A DNA stretch of 64,000 bases, taken from contig CP148031.1 in assembly GCA_040500365.1 (NCBI GenBank), positions 930,001-994,000 on the forward strand, written 5' to 3'. Shown in pieces: positions 58,029-64,000 of this stretch. The notes below the pieces were generated by a model. That model worked only from the letters and a program-made list of their open reading frames with translations, did no database searches and was not told the origin of the DNA. Numbering within the stretch: the stretch's first letter is position 1; each line of letters opens with the position of its first letter. A program made the translations under genes and the position numbers. Source of the DNA: Dehalobacter alkaniphilus. GTDB taxonomy: Bacteria; Bacillota; Desulfitobacteriia; Desulfitobacteriales; Syntrophobotulaceae.

Positions 58029-58424
58029 ATGAAGAAAAATGAAAACGCACAGGCCGCAGCCAAGGAAAACACAGCAACTCAGACCTTCTCCATGAAAGTG
58101 GATGTGAAGATCGGCTCTATCCGCCCGACCGGAAGTATCCGAGCCACCGTATCGGTCAACTTGAACGACTGCTTTGCCATCCGCAATGTGAAAATTATCG
58201 ACAGCAGCAAGGGACTGTTTGTAGCCATGCCCAGCTACAAGGCTGGCAATGGAGAGTACAAGGACATTTGCTTCCCGGTAACCGCAGCTTTCAGGCAGCA
58301 GCTCAATGATGCTGTGCTCAACGCCTATCATCAGGCTCTGAACATAAACCAGAGCCAGGCACCTACCCAGGACGATCTCCCCTCTGATTCACCGGAGCGG
58401 ACCAACGGCATGCAGATGGGATAA
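58029..58424 (+). CDS. SpoVG-domain protein, copy A
   Basis: The 131-residue protein has a SpoVG domain at about 20-105: MKVDVKIGSIRPTGSIRATVSVNLND, IRNVKIID, GLFVAMPSYK and CFPVTAAFRQQLNDAVLNAY. SpoVG is a small nucleic-acid-binding regulator. It carries a short charged N-terminus and a linker tail, SPERTNGMQMG. AGGAGGAAAAGACC precedes ATG 58029. A function as a regulator of element or host genes is inferred. Confidence 0.78.
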   Translation: MKKNENAQAAAKENTATQTFSMKVDVKIGSIRPTGSIRATVSVNLNDCFAIRNVKIIDSSKGLFVAMPSYKAGNGEYKDICFPVTAAFRQQLNDAVLNAYHQALNINQSQAPTQDDLPSDSPERTNGMQMG

Positions 58425-58475
58425 GTAAAGCAAGTCCGCAACTCAAAATATAGATTAATGGAGGGAGTGATATTA

Positions 58476-58724
58476 ATGGTCGAAGAAAAAATCTCTCAGG
58501 AAGTATTAATGATGGTGGATATGTTTGACTGTCTGGACGGACAGCGGCAGCTTGAGCTGCTGGGGATTCTTATTGAAAAACTTGAGAATGGCGAAATCGA
58601 GCTAAACGGGAAGCAAATTACGCCCGAGGAACTCGGAATTGATGACGCTTGTGTCTGCTATACCACCATTCTGGATATGATCAGTGTGGAAGGCAAGCTG
58701 ACTGATCATCAGACACAAGGATGA
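58476..58724 (+). CDS. Small helical protein of unknown function
   Basis: The 82-residue protein starts at ATG 58476 after GGAGGGAGTGATATTA. It is helical and acidic (LLGILIEKLENGEIEL, PEELGIDDACVC), and ends TDHQTQG. Overlaps the next gene by ATGA. No family recognised. Confidence 0.5.
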   Translation: MVEEKISQEVLMMVDMFDCLDGQRQLELLGILIEKLENGEIELNGKQITPEELGIDDACVCYTTILDMISVEGKLTDHQTQG

Positions 58725-58936
58725 GCAAGTTTAAGAAGAAAAGGCAGCAGAGCATTGTCGGTCAAGCTGCTTACCCACAGTCTTCCACTACAGAACTGCC
58801 GGAAAACTATACGATGCATGACGGGTTTTTATTCAAAGGAGATACGCCTGTATCCCTTGCAACTTCAGGTATTGTTGAGAGCGCAGCCCAGGGCTTTCTT
58901 CATGTAGAAAAAACAGAGAAATACAAAACTGAATAA
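58721..58936 (+). CDS. Small protein of unknown function
   Basis: The 71-residue protein has a basic start (MSKFKKKRQQ) and the short phrase MHDGFLFKGDTPV near 32; it starts inside the previous stop (ATGA). No family recognised. A terminator hairpin follows. Confidence 0.5.
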   Translation: MSKFKKKRQQSIVGQAAYPQSSTTELPENYTMHDGFLFKGDTPVSLATSGIVESAAQGFLHVEKTEKYKTE

Positions 58937-58953
58937 ACTTCACAGGAGTATCC

Positions 58954-58983
58954 AAACACCAGAATAAGAAGCTGGTGTTTTTT
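58954..58983 (+). terminator. Terminator overlapping the next gene's start region
   Basis: AAACACCAG (58954-58962) pairs with CTGGTGTTT (58972-58980), followed by TTTG. The frame of the following gene opens inside or right after the T-run, so its start is uncertain. Confidence 0.7.
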
Positions 58984-59641
58984 GCTGCCTGTGCCGGAGG
59001 TGGTAGTAACGGAAAAACTGGAGCTTGATCTGATAAGGGTTGCCTCCTATCCGGATTCCATTTTTAAATATCAGTTGATTTACAAGGCAGGGAATGCCAC
59101 AGGCATGGCGTGGGTATACAGCTTTGATGAAGAATGGTACTACCTATATAAGCAGGACACGGAAAAGTATAGGGTAAAGAGGCGCAAAGACCTTGAAGGC
59201 ATTAAGCCCTCTTTTACCTATAAGCAGCAGCGGAAAAGGCCCATAAATCATCAGCGCAAAGCAAAGCCCCGTAAAAAAAACTCGGTAGTGCAGCCATTGC
59301 CCATGAAAGTGGATGTGAAGATCGATTCCATCCGTCCCACAGGAGGCACTCGAGCCATGGCCTCGGTCAACCTGAACGAATGCTTGGCCATCCGCAATGT
59401 AAAGATCATAGACGGCAGCCAGGGCTTGCTAGTAGCCATGCCCAGCTGCAAGACAGACGACGGAGAGTATGAGGATGTCTGTTTTCCGGTGACCGCAGTT
59501 TTCAGGCAGCAGTTTAATGATGCTGTCATCAACGCCTATCAGCAGGCATTGGACATGAACCAGAACCAAGCAACCACACAGGGAGATTCACCTTTTGAAG
59601 AACCGGAGCAGGCTGACCGCATGCAGATGGGCAGTATTTAG
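58982..59641 (+). CDS. SpoVG-domain protein, copy B with N-terminal extension
   Basis: The frame of about 219 residues has an N-terminal unknown domain (LDLIRVASYPDSIFKYQLIY, then GMAWVYSFDEEWYYLYKQ), a Lys/Arg-rich linker (RKRPINHQRKAKPRKKN), and a SpoVG domain (MKVDVKIDSIRPTGG, IRNVKIID, LLVAMPSCKTDDGEYEDVCF) very like copy A, even at the DNA level. It ends EQADRMQMGSI. The start is unclear: TTG 58982 lies at a terminator, and CCGGAGGTGG at 58994-59003 has no good start after it. It may be a fusion made by recombination. Confidence 0.68.
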   Translation: MLPVPEVVVTEKLELDLIRVASYPDSIFKYQLIYKAGNATGMAWVYSFDEEWYYLYKQDTEKYRVKRRKDLEGIKPSFTYKQQRKRPINHQRKAKPRKKNSVVQPLPMKVDVKIDSIRPTGGTRAMASVNLNECLAIRNVKIIDGSQGLLVAMPSCKTDDGEYEDVCFPVTAVFRQQFNDAVINAYQQALDMNQNQATTQGDSPFEEPEQADRMQMGSI

Positions 59642-59685
59642 CGTCCAATTTTGTGAAGAACACCAACACATACAAATTGGCACGA

Positions 59686-59726
59686 TTGAGAATCCCTGCA
59701 TTTCACTGAAAAACAGAGATTCTCAA
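59686..59726 (+). promoter_or_regulatory. Leader hairpin upstream of Tad set 2
   Basis: TTGAGAATC (59686-59694) pairs with GATTCTCAA (59718-59726), with a 23-base loop and no T-run. It sits in the 113-base gap before the set 2 pilin and may mark a leader or operator. Confidence 0.4.
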
Positions 59727-59754
59727 TAAAGAAAAGATTTATGGAGGCAAAAAC

Positions 59755-59988
59755 ATGATGAGAAAGATTGTGACTAAGGTAAAGAATCAGATTACTCGAA
59801 AGGGACTGATGGCCAAAGCCATCCTAAGATCACAAGGCGGTGAAAATTTTGTGGACAGTGCCATCAAAATTCTAATTACGGTCGTCTTGGGAGCTTTGCT
59901 CCTTGCGGGACTCTATGCGCTGTTTGGAGATACTGTTCTGCCAACACTAAAACAGAGGATACAGGATATGTTCAACTATGCAGGCTAA
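59755..59988 (+). CDS. Pilin-like protein of Tad set 2 (DUF6133-like)
   Basis: The 77-residue protein starts at ATG 59755 after TATGGAGGCAAAAAC. A basic leader of about 30 residues ends SQGGENFVDSAIK; the Gly before ENFVD gives a class III-type cut with Asp at +5, followed by a hydrophobic helix (LITVVLGALLLAGLYALFG) and a short polar end. It is unlike the three set 1 pilins except for the layout. The C-terminal stretch resembles DUF6133 proteins in Clostridia elements. Confidence 0.7.
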   Translation: MMRKIVTKVKNQITRKGLMAKAILRSQGGENFVDSAIKILITVVLGALLLAGLYALFGDTVLPTLKQRIQDMFNYAG

Positions 59989-60421
59989 CCTGCCGCTCCT
60001 GTTGCAGGGCGGTCTTTTTATTGCCCTGCTGCTGGCAGCGACCATCTTTGACATCCGAAAAAGAATCATCCCGGATACCATTTGTCTCCTCATTGCTATG
60101 ACAGGCTTTATACTCATTGAGCCTATAAAACTGCTGGGCATTCTGGCAGCCTTGCCCTTTCTCCTCGCCGCATTGTTTTTCGGCGGTATGGGTGGGGGAG
60201 ATATCAAGCTGATGGCTGCATCAGGAATCGTCCTCGGCATCACAGGAGGCATTGCGGCATCCGTCCTTGGACTTACTGCAATGCTTCTTTTTTATGCCGT
60301 TTATTCTACAGTACAAAGGCTGCGAAATCGGGAATACCAAAAATCATTCCCTCTTGCACCCTTTCTATCCATCGGCTGTATAGCCATATATTTCATGAAT
60401 ATAGGAGGAATCGCTTTATGA
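59978..60421 (+). CDS. Type IV prepilin peptidase (A24 family), set 2
   Basis: The 147-residue membrane protein has FDIRKRIIPD near 24 and MGGGDIKLMAASG near 72 (the two catalytic Asp sites), with about six hydrophobic segments. It overlaps the pilin gene by 11 bases, and cpaB overlaps its end by ATGA, so translation is coupled. Similar in type to the set 1 peptidase but diverged. Confidence 0.85.
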   Translation: MQANLPLLLQGGLFIALLLAATIFDIRKRIIPDTICLLIAMTGFILIEPIKLLGILAALPFLLAALFFGGMGGGDIKLMAASGIVLGITGGIAASVLGLTAMLLFYAVYSTVQRLRNREYQKSFPLAPFLSIGCIAIYFMNIGGIAL

Positions 60422-61245
60422 GCTTTTTAAAAAACAGGACCGTTCTCGGTATAATCTGCATTGTATTGTCCCTGATCATCTGTTTTGCAGTAACACCGCT
60501 GTTTAATTCCGGCCTATCCCAAAAGGTCGGCATCATCCGTGTAACCAAGGACATCAAAGCAGGGGATCAGATTACCAAGGACAAGGTGCAGACCATTGAA
60601 GTGGGCAGCTTTAATCTGCCCAAGGATGTTGTGAAAAGCATGGACACCGCCGTAGGCAAATATGCAACCACCGATCTGCTCGCAGGTGACTACATTTTAC
60701 AAGCCAAGCTCGCTGACGTGCCTGCCGAAGGAAATGCCTATTTGTATAACCTGAACGGGGAGAAACAAGCCATCTCCGTCACCATTAAAAACTTTTCCGA
60801 TGGTCTTTCCGGCAAACTAATTTCCGGCGACATCGTATCGGTCATCGCCCCCGATTACAAAAAGCAGGGGACAACGGTCATCCCTCCGGAACTTCAGTAT
60901 GTGGAGGTGATTGCAGTCACTGCCAATACCGGCTATGACACGGATGCTAAGAAACAAGCTGAGGACACGGAGGATAAGGAAAAGGCGCTGCCTTCTACCG
61001 TAACCCTGCTCGCATCCCCGGAGCAGTCTAAAATCCTTGCCGAGCTTGATGCGGATAGCAAACTTCACCTATCCCTGGTTTACAGAGGAACCCAGGAAAA
61101 TGCGGCAAAATTTATTGAGGTCCAGGATAAGGTGATGGCTAAGCTTTATCCAAAGGCAGGAGAGAAAGATAAAACAGCAGAGAAGGAGGGCGTTGCCGGG
61201 ACAGATCATACCGTACCCGGAAAGGCAGCTGAAAGCCATGATTAA
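60418..61245 (+). CDS. cpaB: CpaB/RcpC-like protein (SAF domain), set 2
   Basis: The 275-residue protein has one N-terminal membrane helix and an SAF domain (IRVTKDIKAGDQITKDKVQ, GDYILQAKLA), then a second domain (SVTIKNFSDGLSGKLISGDIV). The C-terminus is Lys/Glu-rich and disordered. It overlaps the tadZ gene by 8 bases. Confidence 0.82.
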   Translation: MSFLKNRTVLGIICIVLSLIICFAVTPLFNSGLSQKVGIIRVTKDIKAGDQITKDKVQTIEVGSFNLPKDVVKSMDTAVGKYATTDLLAGDYILQAKLADVPAEGNAYLYNLNGEKQAISVTIKNFSDGLSGKLISGDIVSVIAPDYKKQGTTVIPPELQYVEVIAVTANTGYDTDAKKQAEDTEDKEKALPSTVTLLASPEQSKILAELDADSKLHLSLVYRGTQENAAKFIEVQDKVMAKLYPKAGEKDKTAEKEGVAGTDHTVPGKAAESHD

Positions 61246-62053
61246 TTTCAAAATGGGAAGTATTTTCTCTCGCAAAATTGGTCCTGGTCAGCAGGCTACA
61301 GAACAGGAACCTGACAACCAGGTGCTGGCCGTATGGGGCAGTCCTTCCTCCGGCAAGACCCTTGTCAGCGTCAAGTTGGCCAAGCATCTCGCAAGCAAGC
61401 GAAAGAATGTGGCACTCCTGCTGTGTGATATGACCGCACCGCCGCTGCCTTGCATCTGCCCGCCCTCCGATATCGAATGTGAAAAATCCCTGGGCAGCAT
61501 CCTTGCAGCAACCCATGTAACGGATAATCTCATCAAGCAAAACTGTGTGCTGCACAAAAAGCAAAGCTATGTCACTATGATCGGCATGCTAAAAGGTGAG
61601 AACGTCTTTACTTATCCGCCCTATACAGCAGAGCAGGCAGTGGAGCTGATCGAACACCTAAGAAACATTGCACCTTATGTCATCATCGACTGTGGCAGCA
61701 CCATTGCAACCGATATCCTGTCGGCGGTTTCCCTAATGGAATCCGATGCGGTGCTGCGCCTTGTCAACTGTGATTTGAAGTCCATTTCCTATCTGTCCTC
61801 GCAGCTTCCTCTGTTGATGGACCAGAAATGGGATGCCGACAAGCAGTATAAAATCGCTTCCAATGTGAAGCAGTATGAGGCCAAGGAGAACATGGAGCAG
61901 ATATTAAACGGTGTCACCTTTACCATCCCCCACTCGGAGGAAGTGGAGCAGCAGTACCTGTCGGGGGATCTGTTCAAGGACTTGGGCCTGAAAGACAGCA
62001 AGGGCTTTCGCAAGGAACTTGAAAAAATCAGCAAGGAGGTGTTCGGGATATGA
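61238..62053 (+). CDS. tadZ: TadZ/CpaE-like ATPase, set 2
   Basis: The 271-residue protein starts at ATG 61238 (MINFKMGSIFSRK). VLAVWGSPSSGKTLVSVKLAKHLAS near 33 is the Walker A, also without the signature lysine, and VALLLCDMTAPPLP the A-prime-like motif. YVIIDCGSTIATDI near 145 is Walker B. Stop overlaps tadA by ATGA. Confidence 0.82.
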   Translation: MINFKMGSIFSRKIGPGQQATEQEPDNQVLAVWGSPSSGKTLVSVKLAKHLASKRKNVALLLCDMTAPPLPCICPPSDIECEKSLGSILAATHVTDNLIKQNCVLHKKQSYVTMIGMLKGENVFTYPPYTAEQAVELIEHLRNIAPYVIIDCGSTIATDILSAVSLMESDAVLRLVNCDLKSISYLSSQLPLLMDQKWDADKQYKIASNVKQYEAKENMEQILNGVTFTIPHSEEVEQQYLSGDLFKDLGLKDSKGFRKELEKISKEVFGI

Positions 62054-63414
62054 GCATCACTGCAGCGGCAAACCACAGCCTTTTTTTTAGCCCGGACAAC
62101 ACCTCCAAGGATTTCGGAGCCGTACTTCGCGATGTGCAGGAATATATATCAAGCAAATACTCCACCCTCATTCTGGATGGCGGCAAGGACGAGGTCAAGG
62201 AGCAGGTCAAACGGTACATCAGCAAATACCTGATGGATTACCGCATCGCTGTAAAGGACATGACCATGGAGAAACTGGTAGATACGCTCTACACCGAGAT
62301 GGCTGAATTCAGTTTTTTAACCAAATATATCTTCGGCATCGGCATTGAAGAAATCGATGTGAATGCCTGGAACGACATTGAGGTTCAATATTCCAATGGG
62401 CAGACCGTCAAGCTGGACGAACACTTTGACTCCCCTGAACACGCCATCAATGTGGTCCGAAGGATGCTCCATGTATCCGGCATGGTGCTGGACAATGCCA
62501 GCCCTGCCATCCTCGGACACCTGTCGAAAAACATCCGTATTGCCGTGTTGAAAACGCCCCTTGTGGATGAGGACGTGGGTGTGGCAGCCTCCATTCGAAT
62601 TGTCAATCCGCAGCACTTGGCAAAGGCCGACTTTGTCAGAGGCGGCACCGCCACAGAAGAGATGCTGGACTTCCTCTCGGAATGCCTGCGCTATGGCATA
62701 TCGGTGTGTGTGGCAGGAGCCACCTCATCGGGCAAGACGACCCTGGCTGGGTGGCTGCTGACCACCATCCCCGACTCGAAAAGGATTTTTACCATAGAGA
62801 ACGGCAGCCGTGAGCTTGCCCTAGTGCGTAAAAAGGACGACAAGATTGTTAACAGTGTCATCCATACCCTCACACGCTTCAGCGAAAATGAGAAGCAGAA
62901 CATTGATCAGGATAGCCTGCTGGATATGGCGCTGCGGTTTAATCCTGAAATCGTGTGTGTTGGGGAGATGCGTTCCTCGGAAGCCTATACCGCACAGGAG
63001 GCAGCGAGAACCGGGCACACCGTGCTGACCACCATCCACAGCAACTCCTGTGAAGCGACATGGCGCAGGATGGTCACCCTCTGCAAGAGGAAATACGATA
63101 TCGCGGATGATACCCTGATGTCCCTTGTCACTGAGGCGTTTCCGATTGTAGTCTTCACCAAGCAGCTTGAAGACAAGCAGCGCAAGATGATGGAAGTGAT
63201 GGAGTGTGAGATCTTCTCGGATGGACAGAAAAACTTCCGCAGCCTGTACCGCTTCAACATCACCGAGAACCGGATGGACGGCGACAGGTTCATTATCAAC
63301 GGCAGCCATCAACAAGAGAATACAGTTTCCAAGAGCCTGCAAAAGCGTTTTTTAGAAAACGGCATGCCCCAGGAGGTTCTCAATAAAATACTGAAAGGAG
63401 GCTCTAACCGATGA
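62050..63414 (+). CDS. tadA: TadA/CpaF secretion ATPase, set 2
   Basis: The 454-residue ATPase has the same domain order as set 1: the EEIDVNAWNDIEV strand near 103, Walker A AGATSSGKTTLAG near 222, Asp-box ENGSRELALV, Walker B region FNPEIVCVGEMRSSEAY near 297, and His-box TGHTVLTTIHSNSC near 322. Sequence is clearly diverged from the set 1 ATPase, so the two sets are distinct lines, not a recent copy. Stop overlaps tadB by ATGA. Confidence 0.9.
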   Translation: MSITAAANHSLFFSPDNTSKDFGAVLRDVQEYISSKYSTLILDGGKDEVKEQVKRYISKYLMDYRIAVKDMTMEKLVDTLYTEMAEFSFLTKYIFGIGIEEIDVNAWNDIEVQYSNGQTVKLDEHFDSPEHAINVVRRMLHVSGMVLDNASPAILGHLSKNIRIAVLKTPLVDEDVGVAASIRIVNPQHLAKADFVRGGTATEEMLDFLSECLRYGISVCVAGATSSGKTTLAGWLLTTIPDSKRIFTIENGSRELALVRKKDDKIVNSVIHTLTRFSENEKQNIDQDSLLDMALRFNPEIVCVGEMRSSEAYTAQEAARTGHTVLTTIHSNSCEATWRRMVTLCKRKYDIADDTLMSLVTEAFPIVVFTKQLEDKQRKMMEVMECEIFSDGQKNFRSLYRFNITENRMDGDRFIINGSHQQENTVSKSLQKRFLENGMPQEVLNKILKGGSNR

Positions 63415-64000
63415 CCTTGCTTCAACTCATCGCTTGTATCGGCATCATTGTCGGCAGCTTTATACTCTTAAAGCTGTCGCCTATCGAATTTACCGATAAA
63501 CTGTTCAGTTTCCTGATCGCAAGACCCAAAAGCATCAAGGCCGAGATCAACGAGGCGACGCAGCGGAAAAAGCCTTCCTTTTTTCGAAGAGAAATCATGG
63601 AGGTACAGGACATCCTCAAGCTGACTGACCGAAGCAGCCGCTTTTCTCTGATTTGCGTCTGCTCCCTTGGACTGTTCGCCTTGGGTGCCTCCATTGCCAT
63701 CGTGATGGGAAATATGTTCCTTGTGCCGGTGCTAGCAGAGGGCTTTATGTTCCTGCCCATCTGGTATGTAAAGCTGACGGCAAACCATTACAAGAAAGAT
63801 ATCGCTGCAGAGCTTGAAACCGCTCTGTCCATTATTACAACGGCATACCTCCGTAATGAGGACATCCTGACCGCCGTGGAGGAAAACCTTGACTACTTAA
63901 ATCCGCCCGTCCGTGATATATTCGCGGAGTTTCTCACGCAGATAAAGATGATCAACCCTGACGTGCATGCAGCACTGAGAGCAATGAAACCTAAGATTGA
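63411..64000 (+). CDS. tadB: TadB-like inner membrane protein, set 2, partial
   Basis: The first 196 residues are present and the frame runs off the right edge. N-terminal helix (LLQLIACIGIIVGSFILL), two helices near residues 80-120, and the F-domain pattern ELETALSIITTAYLRNEDILTAVEE cut near IKMINPDVHAALRA, matching NPNIEHGLYRL in the set 1 protein. TadC and other genes of this set should follow outside the window. Confidence 0.8.
   Translation, partial: MTLLQLIACIGIIVGSFILLKLSPIEFTDKLFSFLIARPKSIKAEINEATQRKKPSFFRREIMEVQDILKLTDRSSRFSLICVCSLGLFALGASIAIVMGNMFLVPVLAEGFMFLPIWYVKLTANHYKKDIAAELETALSIITTAYLRNEDILTAVEENLDYLNPPVRDIFAEFLTQIKMINPDVHAALRAMKPKI

Larger units (their letters stand above)
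36550..64000 (+). mobile_element. Left part of a putative integrative and conjugative element
   Basis: From just after rlmD the gene content switches to accessory functions: ArdA-like antirestriction proteins, a Dam-like methylase, a YodL-domain protein, SpoVG-domain proteins, AbrB-like regulators, many small unknowns and two Tad/Flp-type gene sets. All run on one strand in tightly packed, coupled cassettes. No integrase, relaxase or type IV conjugation gene is in view, so the element must continue past 64000 if the call is right. The insertion point at the 3' end of rlmD/rumA is a known hotspot. The left attachment site was not defined. Confidence 0.65.

Overview
The window reads as part of a Gram-positive, low-to-mid GC, anaerobic Clostridia chromosome, most like the Peptococcaceae (Desulfitobacterium/Dehalobacter relatives). 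That placement is my inference from gene content and order: the yicC-remA-gmk-rpoZ-coaBC block, dapL-type lysine/peptidoglycan synthesis, a short HisG paired with HisZ, GatCAB amidotransferase, a CotJC-like catalase and YjcZ-like mini-proteins (spore-former traits), DUF3793 and a NifV-like homocitrate synthase. No rRNA, tRNA or CRISPR array was found.

Bases 1-36,549 are ordinary chromosome. From left to right: the end of dapL; a gap with a 48-bp perfect palindrome; yicC, remA, gmk, rpoZ, coaBC and metK in one run; a phenylacetate-CoA ligase with an ACT-domain partner; a small redox/sulfur-looking group (DUF3793, manganese-catalase-like, cysteine-desulfurase-like and DsrE-like proteins); an NfeD/FloA membrane-microdomain operon with two tiny hydrophobic proteins; a nearly complete histidine operon (hisR-hisZ-G-D-B-H-A-F-IE, with hisC divergent and no histidinol-phosphatase gene); pcrA and ligA; gatCAB; a NifV-like gene; a CPBP protease; and rlmD.

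From just after rlmD (about 36,550) to the end of the window the content changes to what I interpret as the left part of an integrative and conjugative element. Its accessory genes include several large ArdA-like antirestriction proteins, most with two ArdA-like modules. The others are a Dam-type adenine methylase, AbrB-like regulators, a YodL-domain protein, two SpoVG-domain proteins and many small unknowns. These sit around two separate Tad/Flp-type secretion-pilus gene sets. The first (42.3-52.7 kb) has CpaB, TadZ, TadA, TadB, TadC, three tandem Flp-like pilins, two TadE-like pseudopilins, a 1,043-residue secreted CARDB-repeat protein and a prepilin peptidase. The second (59.7-64 kb, running off the edge) has a different pilin, a peptidase, CpaB, TadZ, TadA and TadB. 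No secretin gene is present, which fits a single-membrane cell.

The most unusual observation is that about a dozen unrelated accessory proteins of this element end in a glutamine/glutamate/serine-rich linker followed by a short Met-containing tail (MQIN, MQMG, MRMNL, QMNR, SMNL, MGGM). The Tad proteins lack it. It could be a shared C-terminal sorting or transfer signal, or in some genes a by-product of a ribosome-binding site placed over the stop codon. A second pattern is that many cassettes are separated by a hairpin-plus-T-run placed just upstream of the next ribosome-binding site. Together these suggest a modular element that may deliver protective proteins along with its DNA, with its own surface filaments promoting contact. 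The delivery idea is inference only.
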